This document shows positions 25,954 through 34,889 of a stretch of 40,846 nt of DNA, one piece after another. Each line of letters begins with the position of its first letter. Position 1 is the first letter of the stretch. This DNA is from DATAMF01 sp964472565 (lineage in GTDB: Bacteria > Chloroflexota > Anaerolineae > Aggregatilineales > Aggregatilineaceae). The notes below the pieces were generated by a model. It saw only the letters and a program-made list of their open reading frames with translations. It did no database searches and was not told the origin of the DNA. The stretch lies in NCBI GenBank assembly GCA_964472565.1, contig CAYYNB010000040.1, positions 1 to 40,846 on the forward strand, in the 5' to 3' direction. The position numbers and the translations under genes were made by a program.

Positions 25954-26688
25954 TTAATCAAGCTGGCGTAGGACGGTATAAAATTTGTAGCGGTCTCCCC
26001 GGTACGAGGAGCGCACATATTCAACCGGGCGGTCATCGTCGGTATAAGTGACGCGTGTAATCCGTAAAATGGGCGTACCGAAATCCGTTTCCAGCGCATC
26101 ACGTTCGTCCTCGCCTGCGATCTGCGCTTCGATGGTCTGGTAGGCGTGCGTCAGGCGCAGGTTGTAATCGGTGCGCAGAACGCCGTAGAGTGATTCGCGG
26201 CTGAAATCGTGTTTTTCCAGAATATCGGGGCAGAGCGCATAGATGATATGCGCTTTTTCCAGCGCGATAGGGAGATCATCCGCAAAGCGTACCCGGTGTA
26301 GGGCCACCACTTCTGCCCCCGGCAAAATCAGCAGGGCTTTAGCGACTTCGGGGTTGGCGAGTTCGATCTGGGCACATAATACGCGGCTGGATGGTTTTTT
26401 GCCCCGGCTGCTGATGTCTTCGGTAAAACTGGTCAGTGATTGCAGTGCCTGGTCAATTTTGGCCGGGCTGACAAAGGTGCCTTTGCCAACGCGCGAATAC
26501 ACCAGCCCTTCCTGGGCCAGTTCGTTCAGCGCTTTGCTCACCGTCAGACGGTTTACTTTGAACTGCTCGGCAAGCTGCCGTTCAGATGGGACGCGCTGGT
26601 GAACCGAATAAACGCCGCTCTGGATATTCAGGCGAATATAGTCTTTGATCTGAACATACAGCGGGACGGGAGAATCGTGCTTGGTCAT
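25954..26688 (-). CDS. GntR-family (HutC/UTRA) transcriptional regulator of the recycling locus
   Basis: The 244-residue protein has an N-terminal winged helix (about 8-75), with RVPSERQLAEQFKVNRLTVS and then KALNELAQEGLVYSRVGKGTF, and a UTRA effector domain (about 95-240). HutC members such as NagR and DasR bind phosphorylated amino sugars. It lies inside the operon between the ykfC-like and namZ genes, so it is probably autoregulated and senses a muropeptide intermediate such as GlcNAc-6-P. Bacillus and E. coli use the RpiR-type MurR for this pathway, so the regulator class is different here. Candidate binding sites lie at 34369-34394 and 36002-36023. Confidence 0.92.
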   Translation of the reverse strand: MTKHDSPVPLYVQIKDYIRLNIQSGVYSVHQRVPSERQLAEQFKVNRLTVSKALNELAQEGLVYSRVGKGTFVSPAKIDQALQSLTSFTEDISSRGKKPSSRVLCAQIELANPEVAKALLILPGAEVVALHRVRFADDLPIALEKAHIIYALCPDILEKHDFSRESLYGVLRTDYNLRLTHAYQTIEAQIAGEDERDALETDFGTPILRITRVTYTDDDRPVEYVRSSYRGDRYKFYTVLRQLD

Positions 26689-26699
26689 CGTGACAACCT

Positions 26700-27845
26700 C
26701 TAAAGGGTAGCGGCCTCAGTCAGGCGGCTCAGTAAAGCGCCGAGGGGCGAAACGATCACTTCGGAATACCCCCCGGAGCTGGTATTGTGTATCGCATACG
26801 GTTCGCCGTTCAGGTGGCCCAGATAGAGCATGACATGGCCCGGCAAAAACAGCAGCGCCCCCGGCATCACCTGCTCGACCAGCAGCGCCCGGCGCATTTC
26901 GTCGGTCATTTCCGGTGTAAAGACAGCCTGTGTCCGGCAGACACGAGCCTGCTGATCGCCGTTACGCGGAAGCCTGATGCCGGTGACGCCGTAGACATCC
27001 TGCACAAAGCGCGAACAGTCGCGCCCGAAAATGCCCATCCGGGAATCGCCCCAGGCGTACGGCTCCCCCAGCAGTTTAAACGCCTGGGTGAAGAGTGTCC
27101 GCTGGGTGCAGGGTAAATAATTATCGTGAAACTCGCCCGTTTCTCTGGAAGCAAAACCATCCGCCATGTGCAGCGTGCCATCGGGCAGCCGCTGCGGAAC
27201 GGCAAGCTGGTACACCTGATCGGTTTTCGCGTGCAGCGGCAGGCGGGTGCCCATCTGCGGCGTGATGCCGTCATCAGCGAGGGCCACCAGCCCGCGCCCG
27301 GAGATTGTCACCACATAGGGATCGGCCTGCGCATAAGCGGCGATCTGCTCACGCGTCGTATAGGCGATGTGATCGGTGCGCATCCAGCCCCAGTAGAGCG
27401 GAGTCAGGCCGAAACACCACGCGCCGCTGGCTGCTAAAACCGCTACCGGCCAGCCCCAATCCACCGATGTTTCCTGGATGCGGTCTAGCGCATATTCGAA
27501 TGGCCGGGATGTGATCACCTGCGCTGTTGGCAAAGCGCGAACCGTCGTCCACTGAGTGATCAGCCCCAGGCGCACCGGAACCGGGTCAGGCAGCGTTATC
27601 GGATCAAGAAACTGTTCAAAGAATGCTGGCGTGAGCAACTGCCCGGCGGCATCATAGCGCGGGTTGGATGGGATGAAGGCGCGCATCTGCGCTTCGACTT
27701 CGGCGCGGGGCAGGACGTTGGGCAGATCGAGGATCGCCGGAATGCCCAGCGTGGTGTACACCCGGCGGTTGAAGGCCGTGATCTCGTCCGACAAAGGCCG
27801 GTCCGGTTCGGGCAGGCGTTCTATCCAAAACGGCGCGTTATTCAT
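26700..27845 (-). CDS. NlpC/P60 peptidase, YkfC-like (gamma-D-Glu-diamino acid endopeptidase)
   Basis: The 381-residue protein has N-terminal SH3-like segments (about 60-235) and a C-terminal NlpC/P60 domain. The catalytic Cys is in FGRDCSRFVQDV, followed by GIRLPRNGDQQAR, the His in LFLPGHVMLYLG and a third polar residue in AIHNTSSGGYSEV. YkfC cleaves the bond between D-Glu and the diamino acid of murein tri- and tetrapeptides, giving L-Ala-D-Glu. There is no signal peptide. The gene overlaps a small membrane protein gene by 8 bases. With the epimerase at 34886-35959 it reconstitutes the YkfBC route in one locus. Confidence 0.92.
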   Translation of the reverse strand: MNNAPFWIERLPEPDRPLSDEITAFNRRVYTTLGIPAILDLPNVLPRAEVEAQMRAFIPSNPRYDAAGQLLTPAFFEQFLDPITLPDPVPVRLGLITQWTTVRALPTAQVITSRPFEYALDRIQETSVDWGWPVAVLAASGAWCFGLTPLYWGWMRTDHIAYTTREQIAAYAQADPYVVTISGRGLVALADDGITPQMGTRLPLHAKTDQVYQLAVPQRLPDGTLHMADGFASRETGEFHDNYLPCTQRTLFTQAFKLLGEPYAWGDSRMGIFGRDCSRFVQDVYGVTGIRLPRNGDQQARVCRTQAVFTPEMTDEMRRALLVEQVMPGALLFLPGHVMLYLGHLNGEPYAIHNTSSGGYSEVIVSPLGALLSRLTEAATL

Positions 27846-28038
27846 CAGTTCCCCGCGTCAAACGCATCACCAGTACGACACCTAAGACCAACGCGCCGCC
27901 CATCAGCGCACTGCACACACTGAGGACAAATTCCGAACTGTCGCGCGGCTCCAGAAATGCCATCAACAGGCCGCATCCGCCGATAAAAAAGCCGATGCGC
28001 AAAAATCCTTTCAGCGCGTCAATTTTAGGATCAGTCAT
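27838..28038 (-). CDS. Small membrane protein with two helices, unknown function
   Basis: The 66-residue protein has two hydrophobic segments (about 12-28, LRIGFFIGGCGLLMAFL, and about 38-57) and a positively charged end. It is a real gene: ATG 28038 overlaps the OppF stop by 4 bases (ATGA), and its own stop overlaps the next start by 8. It matches nothing I recognise. It may associate with the importer or the peptidase; this is inference. Confidence 0.75.
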   Translation of the reverse strand: MTDPKIDALKGFLRIGFFIGGCGLLMAFLEPRDSSEFVLSVCSALMGGALVLGVVLVMRLTRGTDE

Positions 28039-29057
28039 GCGGGCGAGCTTTCTTCATACCGGTGCAGTCCGTCGCCCTGGGCCAGCGGAATGCAGGCCAC
28101 ATTTTGCCGGTAGTGAGGCGCTGCTCCGAGCGACGGCACATTCGCATCGCAGGCTCCCGGCACAAAGAATGGGCAGCGCGGGTGGAACGCGCATCCCGGC
28201 GGAATCTCCGTCAGGCGCGGAATATCTTCGCTGCGCAGTGACATATGAGTTTTGCTGCGGGTCAGTTCCGGGTCGGCTTCAGGAATGGCCGAGATCAGGG
28301 CGCGGGTGTAAGGATGCGCCGGATTCCCGATTACTTCTTCGGTAGGGCCGATCTCAATAATACGTCCCAGGTACATCACCGCGATCCGTCCTTCCCAGGC
28401 GAAATATTTAGCCAGGGCGAGATCGTGGGTGATAAAGATGATGGCGACATTCAGCTTGTCACGCAGATCATGCAGCATTTTGAGCAGGCTGACACGGATG
28501 CTGACATCGACCATGCTTACTGCTTCGTCTGCCACGATCAACTGTGGTTCGACGGTCAGTGCGCGCGCGATGCTGACCCGCTGGCGCTGGCCCCCGCTGA
28601 GTTGGTGGGGGTATTTGTTAACCACATCGCCCGGCGGGGTGAGATCGACCAGGGTGAGCAGTTCCCAGATGCGGTGGCGCAGGTCGGCGCGGTCTTGCAC
28701 CATTTTGTGCCGCTTGAGCGGGTAACTCAGAATTTGTCCGATGGTATGCGCCGGGTTGAGCGAGGCGAACGGGTCCTGGTGAACGATCTGAAGGGCGCGG
28801 CGAAAAGCGGATCGTTCCTTGCCCCGGTAACTTTCCACCGGGCGGCCCTGGTAGAGCACTTCGCCTTCGGAATGTGCGAGCAGCCCGGCCAGGATTTTGC
28901 CTGTTGTGGTTTTGCCGCACCCACTTTCGCCTACGAAACAGATAATTTCGTTCGGATCAATCGCCAGATTGATGTCCTGCAAAACCGGGATAGTCGAGCG
29001 GCCTTGCTTGAAGGTGCGGTAAACGTGTCGGAGTTCAACAAGTGGTTGGCTGCTCAT
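28035..29057 (-). CDS. oppF: Oligopeptide ABC transporter ATP-binding protein (OppF-like)
   Basis: The start is ATG 29057, which overlaps the OppD stop as ATGA; the longer frame to 29114 lies within oppD. The 340-residue protein has Walker A GESGCGKTTTG, signature LSGGQRQRVSIARAL and Walker B LIVADEAVSMVDVSIR. The OPP-type C-terminal zinc/Fe-S-like extension ends with GCAFHPRCPF and CDANVP. The usual ADEPVS reads ADEAVS here. It energises the importer with OppD. It is adapted to muropeptides, to judge by the neighbours; the substrate is inferred. Confidence 0.95.
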   Translation of the reverse strand: MSSQPLVELRHVYRTFKQGRSTIPVLQDINLAIDPNEIICFVGESGCGKTTTGKILAGLLAHSEGEVLYQGRPVESYRGKERSAFRRALQIVHQDPFASLNPAHTIGQILSYPLKRHKMVQDRADLRHRIWELLTLVDLTPPGDVVNKYPHQLSGGQRQRVSIARALTVEPQLIVADEAVSMVDVSIRVSLLKMLHDLRDKLNVAIIFITHDLALAKYFAWEGRIAVMYLGRIIEIGPTEEVIGNPAHPYTRALISAIPEADPELTRSKTHMSLRSEDIPRLTEIPPGCAFHPRCPFFVPGACDANVPSLGAAPHYRQNVACIPLAQGDGLHRYEESSPA

Positions 29058-30079
29058 GATCGTGATCCCGTAAATTCTAATGCTTTGGCATAAACTCGTT
29101 CGGCTTCCCAACACGCGACGGTATGATTCATCCCTGCTGTTTCGAGCGGCGGCGCGGCCTGGGAACAGTGGGCGGTTGCAAACGGGCAGCGAATATGAAA
29201 TTTGCAGCCCGTTGGCGGCTCGATCAGATCAGGTGGGCTGCCCGCGATGCTGACCAGTTCTTCGGCTCCCGAACTCAGGCGCGGAATCGCCTCCAGCAGG
29301 CCGAGCGTATAGGCATGGCGCGGGCGGTAAAACATCTCGTTGACCGGCCCGCTTTCGACAATTTCGCCTGCGTACATCGTCGCCACCGTATCCGCCATCT
29401 CCGCCGCCACTGACAGATCGTGACTGATGAAAATAATGCTGAAACCCATCTCATCCTTGATCGACAGCAGCACATCGATAATCGTGCGCTGCGTGAGAAT
29501 ATCAACGGCAGTGGTCGGCTCATCCAGAATCACAATTTGGGGATTGAGCAGCAAACCGAGGGCGATCAGCACCCGCTGGCGCATCCCGCCGCTGAGTTCG
29601 TGCGGATAGGCGTTAAAGACGCGCTCCGGGTCGAGCCGCACCTTCCGAAACAGTTCGAGCGCCTGATCGCGCACCACAATGCGGCGATTTTCGCCGTGCG
29701 CCCGTGCGGTGTCGTAGAACATATCGCGGATATGAATCACCGGGTTGAGCGAGTTCAGCGCCGCCTGGAAAACCATGGCGCATTCCGACCAGCGAAACGC
29801 CCGCAGTTGGTTCGCCCCCATTTCCAGCACGTCCACTCTGGAGCCGTCGCGCGCGGTATAGATAATTTTCCCGTGAGGGACTCGGGCATTCGTGGGCAGC
29901 AGGCGCATCAGGGCGAGATTCAGGGTGGATTTGCCACACCCGCTTTCTCCCATCAAAGCCAGTGTTTCCCGCTTATGCAAGTCGAATGAGACGTGGCTCA
30001 CGGCTTGCAGCGGTCCGCGCTGCGTCACATAGTTGACAGACAGATCTTGCACGCTTAAAACAACCTGATTTTGGCTCAT
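29054..30079 (-). CDS. oppD: Oligopeptide ABC transporter ATP-binding protein (OppD-like)
   Basis: The 341-residue protein has Walker A GESGCGKSTLNLALM, a Q-loop in ECAMVFQAAL, the signature LSGGMRQRVLIALGL and Walker B IVILDEPTTAVD. It has the OPP C-terminal extension (TGCKFHIRCPFA, CSQAAPP). It pairs with OppF in a heterodimeric motor. The gene is 3 bases after the oppC stop and overlaps oppF by 4 bases. Confidence 0.96.
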   Translation of the reverse strand: MSQNQVVLSVQDLSVNYVTQRGPLQAVSHVSFDLHKRETLALMGESGCGKSTLNLALMRLLPTNARVPHGKIIYTARDGSRVDVLEMGANQLRAFRWSECAMVFQAALNSLNPVIHIRDMFYDTARAHGENRRIVVRDQALELFRKVRLDPERVFNAYPHELSGGMRQRVLIALGLLLNPQIVILDEPTTAVDILTQRTIIDVLLSIKDEMGFSIIFISHDLSVAAEMADTVATMYAGEIVESGPVNEMFYRPRHAYTLGLLEAIPRLSSGAEELVSIAGSPPDLIEPPTGCKFHIRCPFATAHCSQAAPPLETAGMNHTVACWEAERVYAKALEFTGSRS

Positions 30080-30082
30080 CGC

Positions 30083-31288
30083 TTACATGCCCTGGCGCAG
30101 GCGCGGGTTAAAGATTTCTTCGAGCGAACGGGTGAACAGCACGAGAAACAACTGGAACAGTGCAATCGCAACAATAGGCGAGATCAACATGCTGGCTGCT
30201 TCCGGGCTAAAAATTGCGCCTCGGCTGCGCCCAAAGTAGATCATCACGCTCCAGTCGGGTTCATGGATCGGGACCATCCCCAAAAATACCAGCCCCACGA
30301 TGTTATACATCGCGCTGCGGATCGAGAAGATCATGTTGACCGCAATGTAGCTGATCATGTTGGGCAGCACTTCGCGGAAAATAATGTGTCCGATCCCTAG
30401 ATCGAGCGCAATCGCCGCCTGGACATAATCACGTTCGCGCAGGCTGAAAACCTGGGCACGCACCGCTCGCATCAGCGTGGGCCAGTACAGCACGGCGAAC
30501 AACAGCGCGAGATAGCTCCGGTTATCGAAGGATAAAATGCTTGCCAGCACCAATAACAGCGGGAAGGATGGAATGGTCAGGAAGATATTGGACAGCGCGG
30601 AGAGCGCTTGATCGACCCAACCGCCCAATAAGCCGGACAGTGATCCCAGCACCACCGCAACAATGGTAGTCAGCAAGCCCGCTTCCACCGAAATTAGGAT
30701 CAGGCTTTTGCCGCCGTACACAATATGGGAGAGCACATCGCGCCCCTGCCAGTCGAGGCCGAGCGGATATTCCTTGCTCGGTCCCTGGTAAAGCGATGCG
30801 GCACCGGGCTGCCGCCGTTCGACGTGGGTGCTGCCGTCATATTCGATGAACAGCGGCCCAAAGGCGGTCATCAGGAAGAAAAACAACAGCCCCAAAAAGC
30901 CGAGAAAGCCCGCTTTATTGCGCACCAGGGCATGGGTGGAGGCGCGCGTCGAACGCCCTAACGCGGCCATGCGGCGGATAAAGTAATCGCGCCGGGACTC
31001 TTCAAAGTTGACTTCTTCAATGGACGCCCTGGACGTAAACGGGTCAGTCCGGTCTACATACACGTGTGAGATCACAACCGCGCTGGTGAACACCAACAGC
31101 AGCAGCCCGCCGAAAATTCCTGCTGCGAAGCCCCCGAATAGGCAGACAATAAATGCCATAATCGCCGGGCGGATCACCTGCTTGTTCAGGCCATAAAGCA
31201 GGGGGATCAGACCGCAGATCAGGCCGATCACCAGCCCGGTGAGCGAGGCCGCAGCGCCAAAACCAATCGCATCGTTGATCGCGCTCAT
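30083..31288 (-). CDS. oppC: Oligopeptide ABC transporter permease (OppC-like) with a long N-terminal membrane extension
   Basis: The C-terminal two thirds of this 401-residue protein are a normal OppC/DppC permease: EYPLGLDWQGRDVLSHIVYG, then YVQAAIALDLGIGHIIFREVL (the EAA loop) and five or six membrane helices. The first 100 residues are unusual and contain about three extra hydrophobic helices (SLTGLVIGLICGLIPLLYGL, AIMAFIVCLFGGFAAGI and LLLLVFTSAVVI) before the cytoplasmic linker. OppC proteins are usually about 280-320 residues. The start overlaps the OppB stop by 4 bases. The extra helices may be a dimerisation or regulatory segment. Confidence 0.94.
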   Translation of the reverse strand: MSAINDAIGFGAAASLTGLVIGLICGLIPLLYGLNKQVIRPAIMAFIVCLFGGFAAGIFGGLLLLVFTSAVVISHVYVDRTDPFTSRASIEEVNFEESRRDYFIRRMAALGRSTRASTHALVRNKAGFLGFLGLLFFFLMTAFGPLFIEYDGSTHVERRQPGAASLYQGPSKEYPLGLDWQGRDVLSHIVYGGKSLILISVEAGLLTTIVAVVLGSLSGLLGGWVDQALSALSNIFLTIPSFPLLLVLASILSFDNRSYLALLFAVLYWPTLMRAVRAQVFSLRERDYVQAAIALDLGIGHIIFREVLPNMISYIAVNMIFSIRSAMYNIVGLVFLGMVPIHEPDWSVMIYFGRSRGAIFSPEAASMLISPIVAIALFQLFLVLFTRSLEEIFNPRLRQGM

Positions 31289-32382
31289 TTCTGACCTCCG
31301 ACCCGAACGCGGGGATCAAGCAGGCCAAATAACAGGTCGGCCAGAATATTCGAAAAAACAACGCCCGCTGCAATCGTCAGGAAGACGCCCTGCATCGTGG
31401 TATAGTCGCGTCCGCTGATAGCAGTCGAAAGCAGTCGGCCCAGGCCGGGATATTGGAAGATCGTTTCGATGATGACGCTGCCGCCCATCACAAAACCGAT
31501 GCTGATGGCGAGGCGCGTGACCAGGGGCAGCATGGCATTCCGTCCGACATAGGCCAGCAGAATACGGCGTTCGGGCAGGCCGCGCGCTTTGGCAACCGTG
31601 ATGTAATCTTCGCCTAGCGTCGAGAGCGTGCTGCTTTTCATAGTCAGAATCCAGCCGCCGACGGTTGTCCAGACATAAGTCAGAACGGGCAGGGCGACAT
31701 GCTGGATCAAATTCGTGATGTAGGTGAGGTTGAACCCGGCTTCAACGTCCTGGCTGACACCGCCCAGGACATCGCCGATCTGGAACCATTTAAGCTGGAC
31801 TCCGGCAACCAACAGCAGCAGCAGCGCGATCACGAAGTCGGGGATCCCATACATGATCGACGCCAGCGCGGTGAGGGTGTTGTCTAAAATACCGCCGCGC
31901 CAGTAAGCCATCGCCATACCGAGGAAGACGCCTAATGTAAAACTGATGAGTAGGCCCGATCCGACGGCGAATAAAGTCCAGGGCAGGTAACGTTTAATTT
32001 GGGAGATAACAGGCGTCCCTGAAGCGGCAATCGACTTGCCCATGTCGCCCTGGATCAACTTGCCCATATAATCTCCGTACTGCTGAATCAGCGGTTCATC
32101 CGGGTCAAAGTCATACAACCCGGCAGCAATACGGCGCGCATCCTCATAGGGCATCTGCTGTTTATCAACCAGTTCGTCAATTTTGATCTGGACCGGGTTG
32201 CCCGGCATTTTGCGGATCAAAATAAACGTGAAGGTGGTGACAACCCACAGCGTAAAGAGGCCTTGAATCACGACGCGAAAGGTATAGCTGCTAACGATCT
32301 GTTTAGCAATTTGATAAACCTTGTGCGCCAGGGTTGGCTGTGCATATCCAGGGGAAACTGGGGGCGCTGATGTTACTTCCAT
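31285..32382 (-). CDS. oppB: Oligopeptide ABC transporter permease (OppB-like)
   Basis: The 365-residue protein begins with an Ala/Pro-rich cytoplasmic stretch and has six membrane segments. Family blocks visible are FTFILIRKMPGNPVQ, the YGDYMGKLIQGDMGKS region, YITVAKARGLPERRILL (EAA loop) and IIETIFQYPGLGRLL near the C-terminus. With OppC it forms the channel of the importer. It follows the binding protein gene after a 106-base gap that carries a hairpin. Confidence 0.96.
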   Translation of the reverse strand: MEVTSAPPVSPGYAQPTLAHKVYQIAKQIVSSYTFRVVIQGLFTLWVVTTFTFILIRKMPGNPVQIKIDELVDKQQMPYEDARRIAAGLYDFDPDEPLIQQYGDYMGKLIQGDMGKSIAASGTPVISQIKRYLPWTLFAVGSGLLISFTLGVFLGMAMAYWRGGILDNTLTALASIMYGIPDFVIALLLLLVAGVQLKWFQIGDVLGGVSQDVEAGFNLTYITNLIQHVALPVLTYVWTTVGGWILTMKSSTLSTLGEDYITVAKARGLPERRILLAYVGRNAMLPLVTRLAISIGFVMGGSVIIETIFQYPGLGRLLSTAISGRDYTTMQGVFLTIAAGVVFSNILADLLFGLLDPRVRVGGQK

Positions 32383-32451
32383 GCCTGTATCCTGTAAATT
32401 CTAAAGAAAAGGCGCTAATTATTTTGCATGAATGAGCCTGAAAGAAAATGA

Positions 32452-32474
32452 GGCGGGAGGACTGCCCTCCCGCC
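32452..32474 (-). terminator. Hairpin between oppA and oppB, likely attenuator
   Basis: A perfect 9-bp GC-rich stem (GGCGGGAGG with CCTCCCGCC, 5-nt loop) lies 15 bases after the oppA stop and is followed on the minus strand by a T-rich stretch (TCATTTTCTTTC). Such hairpins commonly raise expression of the binding protein over the permeases by partial termination or by mRNA protection. Confidence 0.65.
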
Positions 32475-32488
32475 TGCATGTTCCTGTA

Positions 32489-34252
32489 CTATTTGGCGCT
32501 CAGAACACCGGTCAGAATGTCGTAGATGATGAAGTGATCGGCACCACTGGGATTCTGGAAGATCGGATCGTCCGCCGGGGGCAGTCCAGCGATCATATCC
32601 GTGTTGAAGGGTTCCACGCTGATCAGCATGTTCAGCGGGACAAAGGGCATTTCTTCATTGATGATCAGTGCTACCTGGGCGACCAGTTCTTTCTGCTTCT
32701 CAATATCCAGTCCGGCGCTGGTATCCTTGATCATCTGATCGAAGTTGATCGTCTCGCCATTCCATTCGAATTCCATCGGGTAGTTCATACCCTTTTGGCC
32801 GTCCGTCAGGCCCACATAATTGAAGCGCTGAATCGGGCCAAAGAACTGGCGCGCGGGGAAGGGCGAGGTGTTTGACCAGCTCCACACCGACAGTTCGAAG
32901 TCGCCGTTGCGGATGTCTTCTGCGCTCTGCTGCCAGGGCACACCACGCGCGGTGATGTCAAAGCCAAATTCATTCATCTGCTCGGTTGCATTCAACGCGG
33001 CGGCGGAGAAGTCGGCAAAGTCGGCGGCAAACTTGAATTCAGACGTGATCAGGTTGCCATCTTTATCGGCCCATTTGCCATCATCGTTTTTCTCGAAGCC
33101 AACACTGCGCAGCAGTTCGGCGGCGCGGTCGGTGTCGAATTCATAAAGGTCAAGCTGATCAATGGTTTCCTGGTCTAGCCAGTTCGGGACCATTGAGTCG
33201 GCCAGACCACACATGTAGACGGTAGCGGTTGCGCCGAGACCGTTGGTCAGGAAGGCATTCTCTTCGCGGTCAATAACCAGCGCTACAGCCTGCCGCACTT
33301 CCTTGATGTTCCAGGGATACACATCGTGCTGGAACAGGACGGCGGGACCATACGCGCGTGGGATCGTGACGGTGTTGACACCGGCACCCTGGAAGGCTTC
33401 CAGCGTGGACGGTGGGTAAACGTTGGTCGAGTGTGCAATTTCGCCGCTCAGAACCAGGGGCGTGGTCGATTCGGTTTCGCCTGCCCACAACTGGATTTCA
33501 CCAAACTTCACACTGTCGGAGAAAATGCTGTTCGGCTGCCAGTGCAGCGTCATATAAGTGTCGCCGACATCATCGAGGGTATAGGTGTAGGGGCCAGAGG
33601 AGATCAGTTCGGTGGGCCGGAAGGCGCGAATTTCATCCGCCAGGGCGGTCCATTCTTCGCTGTCCTTCGCCGCGCCACTCGCATACAGATCGGTGGCTTT
33701 TTGTGCCAAATCGCCGTAAGTTTTGGCGCTGACAATATAGTTCTTCAAAATGAAGCGCTCAGCCAGGTACGAAGGTTGATCGATGAAGTAGTAATTGACG
33801 GTTTGTTCGTCTACTTTTTCGACTTTATCGATATAAGCGAAATCGCCCCAGTTCATGATACGGCCAAGCGCATAGGTGGCTACCACATCATCCGCGGTGA
33901 TAGGATCACCATTGCTCCACTTGGCATCCGCGCGTAGTTTGGTCCAATAATAGGTTCCGTCATCCGAAAAACCCCACGAATCGCCCAGTAGAGGACGATA
34001 TTCGCCCGTTCCCCACATATAAAAGGCGTGCGGCAGTTCAACCATGCTGCGATACACGGTCCCCAGATTGGTGTCCAGGCCGCTGGTTGCAAAGCCATTC
34101 AGGTTATGTTCGGGGAGCAGGACATAGGGCCAGGTGCCGAGCCAGACGCCGCTGGGGGCTTCCTGAGCTTTGGTGGGTTGGGCGTTGCTCAATGTCGCAA
34201 CCGTGCCCAGAGCCAAAGCAATGATAATTAATAGATGTAAATAGCGCTTCAT
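32489..34252 (-). CDS. oppA: Extracellular solute-binding protein of the Opp transporter (OppA-like, SBP family 5)
   Basis: A start at ATG 34252 is preferred because GGAG lies 7 bases before it; ATG 34264 would put that site inside the gene. The 587-residue protein has a signal peptide (about 1-24, LIIIALALGTVATLSNA). The family 5 pattern follows, with WSNGDPITADDVVATYAL, SGPYTYTLDDVG, the conserved VRQAVALVIDRE and a C-terminal PFVPLNML. No Cys follows the signal, so it lacks a lipobox, unlike most Gram-positive OppA. It would capture muropeptides or peptides outside the membrane. It is the first gene of the 13-gene recycling operon. Confidence 0.94.
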   Translation of the reverse strand: MKRYLHLLIIIALALGTVATLSNAQPTKAQEAPSGVWLGTWPYVLLPEHNLNGFATSGLDTNLGTVYRSMVELPHAFYMWGTGEYRPLLGDSWGFSDDGTYYWTKLRADAKWSNGDPITADDVVATYALGRIMNWGDFAYIDKVEKVDEQTVNYYFIDQPSYLAERFILKNYIVSAKTYGDLAQKATDLYASGAAKDSEEWTALADEIRAFRPTELISSGPYTYTLDDVGDTYMTLHWQPNSIFSDSVKFGEIQLWAGETESTTPLVLSGEIAHSTNVYPPSTLEAFQGAGVNTVTIPRAYGPAVLFQHDVYPWNIKEVRQAVALVIDREENAFLTNGLGATATVYMCGLADSMVPNWLDQETIDQLDLYEFDTDRAAELLRSVGFEKNDDGKWADKDGNLITSEFKFAADFADFSAAALNATEQMNEFGFDITARGVPWQQSAEDIRNGDFELSVWSWSNTSPFPARQFFGPIQRFNYVGLTDGQKGMNYPMEFEWNGETINFDQMIKDTSAGLDIEKQKELVAQVALIINEEMPFVPLNMLISVEPFNTDMIAGLPPADDPIFQNPSGADHFIIYDILTGVLSAK

Positions 34253-34368
34253 TTTTTTCTCCATGGCATGCTAAATACTAGAAAGCAAAGCTGATGGTTG
34301 ATCAAGATAGGTTCAGAAGCGACTCCTTTGATACACTAGTAGATCCGCTATCCATGAGGTTAAATGTC

Positions 34369-34394
34369 TGGTGGTATAAGGTGGACTAGGCCAC
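34369..34394. promoter_or_regulatory. Candidate GntR operator region upstream of oppA
   Basis: The segment has TGGTGGTATAA (34369-34379), shared with the nagZ/epimerase intergenic region, and the near-perfect 14-bp palindrome GTGGACTAGGCCAC (34381-34394, one mismatched pair). It lies 10-35 bases downstream of the predicted -10 box on the minus strand, a good place for repression. HutC regulators bind TGGTATA-type sites, and one is encoded in the operon. Confidence 0.45.
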
Positions 34395-34403
34395 TTCTTT
34401 GAG

Positions 34404-34431
34404 TATATATGAAAATGCCAGATAAAGTCAA
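34404..34431 (-). promoter_or_regulatory. Promoter of the opp-mur operon
   Basis: On the minus strand TTGACT (34431-34426) and TATATA (34409-34404) are spaced by 16 bases. The -35 box overlaps the last codons of the acetyltransferase gene. This would start the 13-gene transcript about 140 bases before oppA. Confidence 0.55.
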
Positions 34432-34889
34432 TCAGTGTGCAGCGATTTCCAGAAAATGAGTTCGGTCACATCCGGCAGCACATATCCCGGCAGCGCGCCA
34501 GCCTGCTTATAGCCCTGCTGCTGGTAAAAATGTTGGGCGCTGTGGTTAAAGTCAGACACCAGCAAAAATAGTTCTCGGCACGTTTCCCGGATGCGTTTTT
34601 CGGTTTCCGCCAGCAGCGCCGCCCCAATCCCGGCTCCCGTCGATCCGTTGCGCACACCCAGCAGCCGGATGTAAGCACTGCGGCCAAATGCGCCGCGCGG
34701 CAGACACCACACGATGCCATTCGCCTCCCCATCCTGGTCGTGTACCAACAGCAGATCGTTATGCTCGAATGCCTGCTCAAGCTGGGCACGGATCTGCGCT
34801 TCAGTGACGCCGTAGCGCTCCCACAGCGGAACACATGGAATCCAGGCGGCAGCGTGCGGTATATCGGTGGGTTGCATGGCGCGGATCAT
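34428..34889 (-). CDS. GNAT-family N-acetyltransferase
   Basis: The 153-residue protein fits a single GNAT domain. The acetyl-CoA loop is in VRNGSTGAGIGAALLAETEKRI (written as RNGSTGAGIGAALL), followed by the typical FLLVSDFNHSAQHFYQQQGY and an ILFW-like end. It overlaps the epimerase gene by 4 bases and is translated from a strong AGGAG site. The substrate cannot be predicted; co-expression with the dipeptide epimerase suggests a link to amino acids or dipeptides from murein. Confidence 0.85.
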   Translation of the reverse strand: MIRAMQPTDIPHAAAWIPCVPLWERYGVTEAQIRAQLEQAFEHNDLLLVHDQDGEANGIVWCLPRGAFGRSAYIRLLGVRNGSTGAGIGAALLAETEKRIRETCRELFLLVSDFNHSAQHFYQQQGYKQAGALPGYVLPDVTELIFWKSLHTD

